A stretch of DNA of 35,513 bases from Pseudomonadales bacterium (GTDB lineage: Bacteria; Pseudomonadota; Gammaproteobacteria; Pseudomonadales; Azotimanducaceae): NCBI GenBank assembly GCA_007130155.1, contig SLTB01000010.1, positions 1-35,513 on the forward strand. The letters run 5' to 3'. The notes under the pieces were generated by a model. That model ran no database searches and was not told the DNA's origin. It saw only the letters and a list, made by a program, of their open reading frames with translations. Each line of letters begins with the position of its first letter. Positions within the stretch are counted from its first letter, which is position 1. Positions 22,869-31,142 of this stretch are shown here, piece by piece. A program made the translations under genes and the position numbers.

Positions 22869-24053
22869 ATGTCGGACAAAGCAGAACCGAAGACGAAACT
22901 TCCGGGCAGCGACGCCGGGGCGTCGAAGACCAAGGAATCCAGGAAGGCGCAGGAGCACCGGCTTGTTCAGCAGGGAGACACCTCCGCTGAATGGACGGGC
23001 AAAGGTATTGAAAGCTTCGAAACGGAGCAGGCCATACGGGGCGCCCAGGCTGCTCAGAAGATTGCAGTCGAGGACATCGTTCGCGTCGGCTATCGGCAAG
23101 ACATCCATACGCTCTCCGAACACCTCGGCGCCATTCTCAAGGGCGCCTCTCCCGACGATCTGGCTGTGCTGCGACGAACGCTGTTCCAGGACGAACTGGC
23201 TGCCACCGTCACCACCGGGGTCAAAGCCGACGACGAGCTGGCCGATGACTGGCGCTCAGGTGGCTATCCTTACCAGAATCTGATGAGCCGCAAGAACTAC
23301 GAAAAACAGAAGTACCGGCTCCAGGTGGAACTACTGAAACTGCAGAAGTGGATTCGTGCTACGGGCCAGCGAGTCGTGATCCTCTTCGAAGGCCGGGATG
23401 CGGCCGGCAAGGGCGGTGCCATCAAGCGCTTCATGGAGCACCTCAACCCGCGGGGCGCAAGGGTCGTGGCTTTGGAGAAGCCGACCCAGACCGAGCTCGG
23501 GCAATGGTACTTCCAGCGTTACATCCAGCACCTGCCGACAGCGGGCGAAATCGTCCTCTTCGATCGTTCCTGGTACAACCGTGCCGGCGTCGAGCGCGTG
23601 ATGGGCTTCTGCACGGATGACGAATACGCAGAGTTCATGCGCCAGGCACCGGAGTTCGAGCGCAACCTGGTGCGCAGCGGCATCCACCTGATCAAGTTCT
23701 GGTTCTCGGTGAGCAGGCCGGAGCAGCGCCGGCGCTTCAAGGAACGCGAGGCGCATCCCCTCAAGCAGTGGAAGCTCAGCCCTATCGATCTCGCGTCGCT
23801 GGATAAATGGGAGGAATACACTCGCGCCAAGGAAGCGATGTTCTTTCACACCGATACCACCGACGCGCCATGGACCGTTGTGAAGTCCGATTGCAAGAAG
23901 CGCGCACGGCTCAATGCCATGCGCTATGTGCTGCACAAGCTCCCCTACTCTGACAAGGGTCGGGATGAAACCGGTCCCATCGACCCGCTCCTCGTGGGAC
24001 GTGCGAACGTGGTCTACGAGGAAGGCGAGAACGAGAGCCTGCCCATTATCTGA
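22869..24053 (+). CDS. ppk2: Polyphosphate kinase 2 (PPK2)
   Basis: A 394-aa P-loop kinase that moves phosphate between polyphosphate and nucleotides. Residues of the PPK2 core: Walker A FEGRDAAGKGGAIKR, lid and ring residues near LNPRGARVVALEKPT, and Walker B FDRSWYNRAGVERVMGFC; the C-terminal part has KLSPIDLASLDKWEEYTRAK. The N-terminal ~140 residues are an extension rich in Lys, Glu and Ala that is not part of the kinase core. Direction of the reaction (NTP or polyphosphate synthesis) and nucleotide preference cannot be read reliably. Start ATG 22869 has no strong Shine-Dalgarno. It is convergent with the Na/Pi cotransporter gene, a phosphate-related neighbour. Confidence 0.93.
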   Translation: MSDKAEPKTKLPGSDAGASKTKESRKAQEHRLVQQGDTSAEWTGKGIESFETEQAIRGAQAAQKIAVEDIVRVGYRQDIHTLSEHLGAILKGASPDDLAVLRRTLFQDELAATVTTGVKADDELADDWRSGGYPYQNLMSRKNYEKQKYRLQVELLKLQKWIRATGQRVVILFEGRDAAGKGGAIKRFMEHLNPRGARVVALEKPTQTELGQWYFQRYIQHLPTAGEIVLFDRSWYNRAGVERVMGFCTDDEYAEFMRQAPEFERNLVRSGIHLIKFWFSVSRPEQRRRFKEREAHPLKQWKLSPIDLASLDKWEEYTRAKEAMFFHTDTTDAPWTVVKSDCKKRARLNAMRYVLHKLPYSDKGRDETGPIDPLLVGRANVVYEEGENESLPII

Positions 24054-24076
24054 TCAGCACAGGGGGCTGCGCAGCG

Positions 24077-24091
24077 AAGGCTGGTTGCCTT
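24077..24091. terminator. Weak hairpin between convergent genes
   Basis: AAGGC (24077-24081), five-base loop, GCCTT (24087-24091), in the 127-nt convergent gap between ppk2 and the cotransporter gene. A weak bidirectional terminator is possible; there is no clear T-run. Confidence 0.25.
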
Positions 24092-24180
24092 TCCAAGCAG
24101 CTCAACGCAGCAGGCAGCGCGCCAACACAGAACCGGCGCAGGGGGTCTTCAGAGCTGGGTGCACCCCGCTCAAAGCCGGG

Positions 24181-25938
24181 CTAAGGGTTTGGCGTGGCCA
24201 ATGCACGCGCCTCAGCCAGACGCAGAGCCTTGATGCGCTGGCCGGCTGCCGCCTCGTTGACGTTGAGAATATGGTCCGCGATGCGCTCCAGTCGGTTCAC
24301 CATGTCCAGATAGACCACACCAGCCCTGGCCGCGTAGCCGCCGGCCTCGAGGCGTTCGTAGTGCTGTTCACGCAGTGCGTTACGCAGGGTATTCACGCGC
24401 CGCTCGAGGCTGATGGAGCGGTCGAGATCGACGCTTTCGGGCGCGAGGGCCACATTAGCCTCCATGTCCAGCAGCGCATCCTGGACGGCGGCGAACATCT
24501 GCTCGATCTCTCTGAGCGCAACCTCCGGCAGGACCGCGTTCGCCACCCGCAGACGCTCGATGAGTTTCGCGACCTGATAATAGATGTCGGCGATGCGCTC
24601 AAGATCGTTGATCATGGTCTGCATGAAGCGGATGCGGCTGGTGACGGAAGACTCGAGACTCGCGGACTCAGCAATGCGCACGAGATAGTCGGAGATCTCA
24701 AGCTCGAGGATATCGGTCAACTCCTCACGTTCGTGTACCGCCTCGAGTCGATCCGCGATCCTGGAATCCGCTTCGAGGACCAGCGAGCGGACCGCTTCGT
24801 GCATCTCGTGCACCACCCCGACGAAAACCTGGACCTCCTTCTGAGCCTGCTCGATGGACAGGGCCGGCGAGGACATCAGACCCGTACTGATGTAGCGCAG
24901 GTGGAAGTCGCCCGCAGTGCCTTCACGGTCAGGCTGCAGGAACTCGACGAGGCGCACGAGGCGCGGCACGAAAGCAAACAGCAGGATCACATTGATGATA
25001 TTGAACGCCGAATGGAACAGCGACAACGCAAGGGTCGCATTCGGACGCGCCGCCACATCGTCACTGAACACCGAGATCTGTTCAGCGGAGAACTGCTGGA
25101 TCGTCCAGTCCACCATGTGCAGGAACGGGAACATCAGCAGCAACATCCAGAGAACACCAAAGACATTGAAAATGAAGTGGAAGCGTGCCGCACGTTTGGC
25201 ATGCACGTTGCCGACCATCGCCGCCAGATTGGCGGTGACCGTAGTGCCAATGTTTTCCCCAAGGATCATCGCCGCAGCAATGGGGAAGGAAATCCAGCCC
25301 TGGAACAGCATCACCAGGGTGATGGCCGTCGCAGCCGACGACGACTGCGTCAGCAGCGTCAGTACCGTGCCAACCAGGACAAACAGCAGCAGCGAAAGGA
25401 AGCCGAAGTCCGTGAAGCGGTCGAGAAAGGCAAGGATGGCCGGATTGGCATGGATGTCCGGCACGGCACCCTTGATGAAATCCAGGCCCACGAACAGGAT
25501 GCCGAAACCAACCATGGCCTCGGCCAGGCTGCGCAGACGGACGTTGCGCGCGAAGAGGAACGGGAAGAACAGCCCGATGCCAGCCACGGCCACCGGCGTG
25601 ATCTGAAACTTGAACCCGAACAGGGAGACCATCCAGGCGGTCAGCGTGGTGCCGATGTTGGCACCCATGATGACGCCCGTGGACTGCACGAAGGTGAGCA
25701 GGCCCGCGTTGACGAAGCTGACCACCATCACCGTCGTGGTGGTCGATGACTGGGTCACGGCCGTGGCAGCGAAGCCTGTCATCACGCCGGTGAGGCGATT
25801 ACGGGTCATCCCGCCAAGGATGGCGCGTAAGCGATCGCCGGCCACACGCTGCAGGCCATCGCTGAAGATCTTCATGCCGAAGATGAAAATGCCGAGGGCG
25901 CCGAGCAGCCCCAGAAAATCAAACACCGTGTAGGTCAT
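24181..25938 (-). CDS. Na/Pi cotransporter family protein with PhoU-like domain
   Basis: A 585-aa inner-membrane protein of the NptA/YjbB type. The N-terminal ~310 residues hold about eight TM helices in two inverted repeats, each with the signature TQSS: TQSSTTTTVMVVSF and LTQSSSAATAITLV. Accompanying GANIGTT and GENIGTTVTANLAA segments match the second family motif. The C-terminal ~230 residues are helical and resemble PhoU (LEREISDYL-like and MINDLERIADIYYQ). YjbB in E. coli exports phosphate, whereas NptA homologues import it, so direction is open. ATG 25938 has AAGG six bases upstream. Convergent with ppk2. Confidence 0.9.
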   Translation of the reverse strand: MTYTVFDFLGLLGALGIFIFGMKIFSDGLQRVAGDRLRAILGGMTRNRLTGVMTGFAATAVTQSSTTTTVMVVSFVNAGLLTFVQSTGVIMGANIGTTLTAWMVSLFGFKFQITPVAVAGIGLFFPFLFARNVRLRSLAEAMVGFGILFVGLDFIKGAVPDIHANPAILAFLDRFTDFGFLSLLLFVLVGTVLTLLTQSSSAATAITLVMLFQGWISFPIAAAMILGENIGTTVTANLAAMVGNVHAKRAARFHFIFNVFGVLWMLLLMFPFLHMVDWTIQQFSAEQISVFSDDVAARPNATLALSLFHSAFNIINVILLFAFVPRLVRLVEFLQPDREGTAGDFHLRYISTGLMSSPALSIEQAQKEVQVFVGVVHEMHEAVRSLVLEADSRIADRLEAVHEREELTDILELEISDYLVRIAESASLESSVTSRIRFMQTMINDLERIADIYYQVAKLIERLRVANAVLPEVALREIEQMFAAVQDALLDMEANVALAPESVDLDRSISLERRVNTLRNALREQHYERLEAGGYAARAGVVYLDMVNRLERIADHILNVNEAAAGQRIKALRLAEARALATPNP

Positions 25939-26291
25939 GAGCTGCCTTGTGCTACTCGCTTGTACTTGGGGCAGGCCGACACAACCGTGACGACCCCCAA
26001 CGCGAGCAGACTTCGTCCGCCGGCGGCATGACGCACCCCCAAATGGTCACAATACTTTAACAAAGGCCAAGCACAGCAGCACGAGGCAACTGTGGTATTT
26101 CCGAGGGTTGACGGCCTTTGCACCCTTTGCCTTTGCACTGGGCTGGCGTGCAGCTTCGAGTGACTTGCCCCGGGGCAGTCTCGCCGACGAGGTCGAGATC
26201 ACCCATCGGCGGCGACTTTGGCGGTACCCGGTACTGGAACGGCTACCTGAACGCGCCTGAGACACCGAGGCCTGCATGGCCCGCAACTTTC

Positions 26292-26356
26292 ATTGATAGG
26301 CGACATTGATACGCGTCTTTGATAGGCGTCTTTGATACGCGTCATTGATGCGCGAA
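26292..26356. repeat. Five-unit 13-bp tandem repeat
   Basis: Contiguous units at 26292-26304, 26305-26317, 26318-26330, 26331-26343 and 26344-26356. Units 1-4 read WTTGATASGCGWC; the last (ATTGATGCGCGAA) is degenerate. AGGCG and ACGCG alternate in units 1-4, so a 26-bp pair has itself been duplicated. Non-coding as far as I can see, about 200 nt before the aminotransferase start. Confidence 0.9.
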
Positions 26357-26495
26357 GCGAGGGCGGAACTCTGATCGAGGCCACCGACCACCCCAGCAAA
26401 AGGGGCAGCCGAGCCCTCGCGGCACCCCGAAGGCCAGAGCGGGGATGGCTGGATCAGCGCTTCCTTAGATGCAACCGTCATCTGCGCAGGTTTCG

Positions 26496-26525
26496 TTGAC
26501 CCCTCTATTGCCCGTCACGGATACT
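26496..26525 (+). promoter_or_regulatory. Sigma-70-like promoter of the aminotransferase gene
   Basis: TTGACC (26496-26501) and GATACT (26520-26525) separated by 18 bp. Transcription would start near 26532 and give a leader of about 21 nt that contains the AGGAG site (26539-26543). Confidence 0.5.
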
Positions 26526-26553
26526 CCCCAACCCCTGCAGGAGAGCCGATACC

Positions 26554-27903
26554 ATGTCCCAAGCCACACCGCGCCTCGATGCGGCCCGTGCCGCCATGAT
26601 CGAGAAAACGCCCCATTGCCAGAAGATCGCTCAGGAGCGCTCCGAGATTCTCAACTCCGGTCTCGCCGCCAACCTGGAGATGCCCCACCCCATCTTCCTG
26701 GAAGGCGGCCGCGGCTGCCGGGTCTGGGATGCGGACGGCAACGAGTACATCGACACCTCGGTGGGCTTCGGCCTGCACATCCTCGGCCACCGCCATCCGG
26801 TGATCTACGACGCTCTGGTGGAGCGGGCCGACAAGGGCTGGATGTTCGGCATCCACACCACCGCCCAAATGGAACTCGCCACCCTGCTGGCCGAGGGCAT
26901 TCCCTGCGCCGAGCGGGTAGTGTTCTGCAACACCGGCTCCGAGGCCACCATGTATGCCATCCGCGCCGCCCGCGGCTTCTCAGGCAAGGAGAAGATCGCT
27001 GTGTTCGACGGCTTCTATCATGGCGCCCACGACTACGGCATGTGGGCGGCGGTACCCGGAACACCACCCGAGAACCTCGGCAAGGTGGCCATGGGCCACG
27101 GCATCCCGAAGGCACTGGCCGACCTGACCGTCATGCTGCCCTACCGTCATCCAGCCGCCTTTGACCTGATCCGCAAGCATGCCGACGAACTCGCGCTGGT
27201 GATGGTGGAAGGGGTGCAGAGTTCCAATCCCCAGCCCCAGGCCGGCGAGTTCCTGCGCGAGCTGCGGCAGGTGTGCAAAGAGTCCGGCGTGCTATTCATG
27301 ATCGACGAGGTGATCACGGGATTCCGTGTCGCCTACGGCGGCGCCCAGGAAATTTTCGACGTCAAACCCGATCTGGCCACCTACGGCAAGGCCATCGGCG
27401 GCGGACTGCCAGTGGGTGCCATCGCCGGCCGCGCAGAGGTCATGAACGTGTTCACCGGGCTCGCCGCTGACCGCGGCGTGTTTTCAGGTGGCACCTTCTC
27501 GGGCAATCCTCTGACCATGGCCACCGGCTCCGCCGCCATCGGCTACGCCAAGGCCCATCCTGAGATCTACGAACACATGAACCGCTCAGGCGAGCGCTTG
27601 GCCAAAGCGGTCAATGGCTTCTGCGAGCAGCGCCAGATCCCGGCCCAAATGAAGCATGTGAACTCCATGTTCCACATGTTCTTCCAGGCGGAAACGGTGG
27701 ACTCCATGCGCGACGTTCATAATCGCCACAAGACCGCAGAGAAGGCCTTCTACCTGCATGCGCTGAATCGTGGCGTGCTGGTCCCCGGTACCCAGCGCGC
27801 CTTCCTCTGCAATGCCCATGAGGACGCCGATGTGGACCGTCTGATCGAGGTCTTCACCACGTCGCTGGAAGACGTGCAGGCCGACGGTCTCTTCGCGCAA
27901 TGA
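26554..27903 (+). CDS. Class III aminotransferase, glutamate-1-semialdehyde aminomutase-like
   Basis: A 449-aa PLP enzyme. The PLP phosphate site is CNTGSEATMYAIRAARG, the cofactor-binding Asp is in MIDEVITGFR, and the Schiff-base lysine is in TYGKAIGGGLPVGAIAGR. FDGFYHGAHD and GAQEIFDVKPDLATYGK resemble HemL. It differs from canonical HemL (about 427 aa) in several places: a 40-residue N-terminal lead, GVQSSNPQPQAG in the middle, and a C-terminal region with AQMKHVNSMFHMFF. It is therefore better described as an aspartate-aminotransferase-family/HemL-like enzyme of uncertain substrate, not a sure hemL. AGGAG lies ten bases before the ATG. The downstream glyoxalase-like gene follows by 168 nt with its own Shine-Dalgarno. 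Confidence 0.85.
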   Translation: MSQATPRLDAARAAMIEKTPHCQKIAQERSEILNSGLAANLEMPHPIFLEGGRGCRVWDADGNEYIDTSVGFGLHILGHRHPVIYDALVERADKGWMFGIHTTAQMELATLLAEGIPCAERVVFCNTGSEATMYAIRAARGFSGKEKIAVFDGFYHGAHDYGMWAAVPGTPPENLGKVAMGHGIPKALADLTVMLPYRHPAAFDLIRKHADELALVMVEGVQSSNPQPQAGEFLRELRQVCKESGVLFMIDEVITGFRVAYGGAQEIFDVKPDLATYGKAIGGGLPVGAIAGRAEVMNVFTGLAADRGVFSGGTFSGNPLTMATGSAAIGYAKAHPEIYEHMNRSGERLAKAVNGFCEQRQIPAQMKHVNSMFHMFFQAETVDSMRDVHNRHKTAEKAFYLHALNRGVLVPGTQRAFLCNAHEDADVDRLIEVFTTSLEDVQADGLFAQ

Positions 27904-28071
27904 CCTTGGTTCGCTTTGGCGACTCACCTGCAGATGTGGAGCCGTCACGGAAGCAACGGCCGAGGTCCGCGCCGGCGTCCTTCATCGCCCGCAATGGGAT
28001 CGATTGGAGGCTTCAGCTGCCGTGTACAATCACCGCTTACTGCCTGCTCCAGAATCGGGGAGAGATACGGT

Positions 28072-28851
28072 ATGTGGCTGCGCCTGCGACAGATCGCCCT
28101 GGTGGCCGAGCGGCTCGCTCCCGTGGAGCGGGCCCTGGTCGAAGTTCTTGCAGTCGCCGTCTGCTATCGCGATGCGGCGGTGGCGACCTTCGGGCTCGAG
28201 AACGCACTGTTTCCCGTAGGCAACCAGTTCCTGGAAGTCGTGGCGCCGACGCGCTCGGGCACTGCCGGCGGCCGCTATCTCGAACGCCGCGGAGGCGACG
28301 GTGGCTACATGGTGATCTGCCAAACCGATGACCATCCACTCCGCCGACAGCGGGTGGCCGAACTCGGGGTACGCACGGTGTACGACCGGGACACAGCGGA
28401 CTACAGACTCATGCAACTGCACCCGAAGGACACCGGCGGCAGCTTCCTGGAAATCGATGCCCAGCTCGGACCAGGAGGCCTCGATGTCGACGGACCCTGG
28501 CATCCAGCCGGGCCGGACTGGAGGTCCGCAAAGCAGTTGAACCGGGTGACCGGTATCAGCGCGGCCGAGATCCAGGCCGAGGATCCCCTTGCCGTCGCCC
28601 AGCGCTGGTCGCAGATCGTCGAGATCCCGCTGACGAATACCGATTCCAGCGAAGCGGAACTGAAGCTGGACAATGCCAGCGTTCGCTTCGTGCCCTGCAG
28701 CGACGGCAGGCCGGAGGGGCTCGGCGGCATCGACGTGGTCTGCGTGGATCGGGATGCGGTCATCGCGGCGGCTGATCGCGCGCAGGGTGTGGCTACGGTA
28801 ATGGGGGACAATCAGATCCTGATCGGGGGCCTGCGTATCACCCTCGTGTGA
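28072..28851 (+). CDS. VOC/glyoxalase-like family protein
   Basis: A 259-aa protein whose opening (MWLRLRQIALVAERLAPVERAL) and LENALFPVGNQFLEVVAP segment match glyoxalase-like vicinal-oxygen-chelate proteins. Members carry a metal centre and handle small molecules, but this subgroup has no settled substrate. The start is ATG 28072 with GGGGAG nine bases upstream; the open frame extends further up without a ribosome binding site. A TACAAT at 28025-28030 could be a -10 element (TTGGAG lies 15 bp before it). Convergent with map. Confidence 0.7.
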   Translation: MWLRLRQIALVAERLAPVERALVEVLAVAVCYRDAAVATFGLENALFPVGNQFLEVVAPTRSGTAGGRYLERRGGDGGYMVICQTDDHPLRRQRVAELGVRTVYDRDTADYRLMQLHPKDTGGSFLEIDAQLGPGGLDVDGPWHPAGPDWRSAKQLNRVTGISAAEIQAEDPLAVAQRWSQIVEIPLTNTDSSEAELKLDNASVRFVPCSDGRPEGLGGIDVVCVDRDAVIAAADRAQGVATVMGDNQILIGGLRITLV

Positions 28852-28864
28852 GCGGGGATTCGCT

Positions 28865-28878
28865 GCTGTCGTAACAGC
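28865..28878. terminator. Short hairpin after the glyoxalase-like gene
   Basis: GCTGT (28865-28869), CGTA loop and ACAGC (28874-28878) followed by CTCTTCG, in the 93-nt convergent gap. Weak; the stem is only 5 bp and the T-run is poor. Confidence 0.25.
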
Positions 28879-28944
28879 CTCTTCGATCGCAGGCTCTGCT
28901 GAGGGAGTTCACGAAGGCGCAGCCGCAGTGAGCGGCCCAACGCC

Positions 28945-29691
28945 TCAGGGCAACGTCATGATCAGCGGTTCGCCATCCCGGATCACCATCGTGTGCTCGA
29001 ACTGGGCCGAGAGGTTGTCGGCACCCGAAATCAGGGTCCAGCCGTCCGAGGCCGTCCGACAGCCGCTGGAGCCGGTGGAGATGAAGGGCTCGATGGTGAT
29101 CACCTGACCGTCATGCAGACGGCGGGTATCGAGTGGATCGTGGTAATTGGCAATGAAGCGCGGTTCTTCGTGGAGGCTACGGCCAACGCCGTGACTGCCC
29201 AGATCACGCAGGGTCGTGAAGCCAGCATTCCCCGCCGTGATTTCGATGGCATGGCCGATGAGATTGAGACGGGCTCCGGCCACTGCCGCCTGCATGGCCC
29301 GCGCCAGGGCCTGCTCCGCCGTCTCCAGCAGGCGTCGCTTCAGGTCGTCCTCCGGCGGCACCAGAAAAGTGGCCCCGGTATCACCGAAGTAGCCATCCAT
29401 CTCCGCAGAAACGTCGATGTTGATGACGTCGCCTGCCTCAAGCACCCGCTCGCCGGGAATGCCGTGGGCCGCTTCTTCGTTGACACTGATGCAGGTATCG
29501 CCAGGAAAGCTGTAGACACAGCGCGGCGCGGATCGGGCCTTGGCCTTGCGCAGGGCCGCAGCGCCGATCTTATCGAGCTCCAGAGTGGTAATGCCGGGCT
29601 CAATGGCGGCAGCCATCTCCGCGAGGGTCCGCGCCACCACCTGACCGATGGCCCGCAGCGCCTCGATGTCCCGTTCACTGGCGACCTTCAT
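28945..29691 (-). CDS. map: Methionine aminopeptidase, type I
   Basis: A 248-aa metalloenzyme that removes the initiator methionine from new proteins. Metal ligands: Asp93 (NIDVSAEMDG), Asp104 (YFGDTGATF), His167 (LGSHGVGRSLHEEP), Glu201 (ITIEPF) and Glu232 (QFEHTMV); substrate-site histidines are His76 (AAHGIP) and His174. No N-terminal zinc finger or SH3 part, as expected for type Ia. ATG 29691 has GGAG five bases upstream. E. coli map lies near tsf and rpsB; here it lies downstream of uppP and is isolated from ribosomal genes, so it might be a second copy, which this window cannot settle. Confidence 0.92.
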   Translation of the reverse strand: MKVASERDIEALRAIGQVVARTLAEMAAAIEPGITTLELDKIGAAALRKAKARSAPRCVYSFPGDTCISVNEEAAHGIPGERVLEAGDVINIDVSAEMDGYFGDTGATFLVPPEDDLKRRLLETAEQALARAMQAAVAGARLNLIGHAIEITAGNAGFTTLRDLGSHGVGRSLHEEPRFIANYHDPLDTRRLHDGQVITIEPFISTGSSGCRTASDGWTLISGADNLSAQFEHTMVIRDGEPLIMTLP

Positions 29692-29808
29692 ACCTACTCC
29701 CACTTCATGTTCGAGGCGGCGGAGGATACCCACCGCGGGAGACCTTGGCGATGCCTGGGTGCCATCACCTTGCATCTGCTCAGCCCTGTCGTCATCACCC
29801 CAGCGGTT

Positions 29809-29814
29809 ATCATA
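29809..29814 (-). promoter_or_regulatory. Possible -10 box for map
   Basis: TATGAT on the minus strand, five of six matches, about 118 bases before the map ATG and overlapping the uppP stop. The -35 region is not convincing, so map may equally be read from uppP. Confidence 0.25.
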
Positions 29815-30679
29815 AAGTCCCGTGGTCCAGGAATCCGAAGGCCACCAGAAGCGCCAGGGCCCAAAGATAAAACGAGAACACCTTCAGCCTCGCCCGCAGC
29901 AGCAGGAACACCACCAGCTTCAGCGATACGACGCCGACCACCGCGGCCACCACGAAGCCCACCGCCAGCGCCGGCCAGTCGAGTCCGCTCAAGCCGGTGT
30001 CGCGGATGACGCTGAAGCTCTGTACCAGGGTCGCGGCGAGGATGGTGGGAATGGCCAGAAAAAAACTGTACTCGGCGGCCCAGCGTCGTTTGAGTCCCAC
30101 GAACAAGGCAAAAGTGATGGTCATGCCGCTGCGGCTCAACCCCGGCATCAGGGCGAATCCCTGAGCAATGCCGATGACCGCAGCCATGGACGGCGTGAAC
30201 CGCCGCAGGCCACGCAGGCGGGGACTGAGACGATCCGTCCACCATAGCAGTATACCGGTCATCGTAAGGGTTCCGGCCACGGCCAGAGGATTGGCGAACA
30301 CCCATTCGAAGCTGGCCTTGAGGCTGAAGCCGATGACGGCCGTGGCCAGTACCGAAAGCGCGCACAACAGACCAAGACGCAGGAACAGCAACTCACGTCC
30401 GGCGTCACCCCCGGAGCTGACCCAAGCCCAGGTATCCCGAACACCACCGGCCACCACTCGTGACAAACTCTTCCAGAACACCAGCGCGATGGACACCAGA
30501 GTGCCCACATGCAGGACCAAGTCGAAGAGAATCATTTCCGGGCTTTCGGGAGCAGGCAGGTCATAGCCCTGGCGGATCAGCCAATGCTGGGTGAGCACCA
30601 GATGCGCGGTTGAGCTCACCGGCAGGAACATGAATAACCCCTGCACCACGCCCAGGACCACGGCTATCCACAACAGCAT
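29810..30679 (-). CDS. uppP: Undecaprenyl-diphosphatase family protein (UppP/BacA), altered motif
   Basis: A 289-aa polytopic membrane protein with about eight TM helices. UppP removes a phosphate from undecaprenyl diphosphate so that the carrier lipid can be reused in wall synthesis. The second motif PGLSRSGMT is intact. The first motif, normally EGLTEFLPVSSTGH, reads QGLFMFLPVSSTAH here: Gln13 is allowed by the known (E/Q)XXXE motif, but the second Glu (E21 of E. coli) is Met17. The histidine (His26) is retained. The start ATG 30679 has GGGA seven bases upstream; a longer TTG start (30694) is also possible. It precedes map on the same strand. Confidence 0.85.
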   Translation of the reverse strand: MLLWIAVVLGVVQGLFMFLPVSSTAHLVLTQHWLIRQGYDLPAPESPEMILFDLVLHVGTLVSIALVFWKSLSRVVAGGVRDTWAWVSSGGDAGRELLFLRLGLLCALSVLATAVIGFSLKASFEWVFANPLAVAGTLTMTGILLWWTDRLSPRLRGLRRFTPSMAAVIGIAQGFALMPGLSRSGMTITFALFVGLKRRWAAEYSFFLAIPTILAATLVQSFSVIRDTGLSGLDWPALAVGFVVAAVVGVVSLKLVVFLLLRARLKVFSFYLWALALLVAFGFLDHGTL

Positions 30680-30721
30680 GTCGATATCCCGCAAGCGACG
30701 AAGCGGCGCATATTAGCAGGA

Positions 30722-31136
<415 letters not shown>

Positions 31137-31142
31137 CTACCC

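Larger units (their letters stand above)
25939..26553. other. 615-nt divergent spacer with tandem repeat
   Basis: Lies between the cotransporter and the aminotransferase genes. It holds a weak Pho-box-like sequence (26046-26063), a CCTTTGC-rich stretch near 26113-26137, the 13-bp repeat array (26292-26356) and the promoter of the aminotransferase gene. Short open frames here show no recognisable product. Confidence 0.6.

Noticed and set aside
23914-25749. 611-codon open frame on the plus strand opposite the Na/Pi cotransporter gene
   Set aside because: Composition (His, Gln, Arg-rich) and lack of motifs show it is the antisense shadow of a clear transporter gene.
26118-26309. 63-codon frame (plus strand) in the 615-nt spacer
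   Set aside because: No ribosome binding site or recognisable motif and its end runs into the tandem repeat.
26292-26356. CRISPR array
   Set aside because: Units are contiguous 13-mers without spacers.
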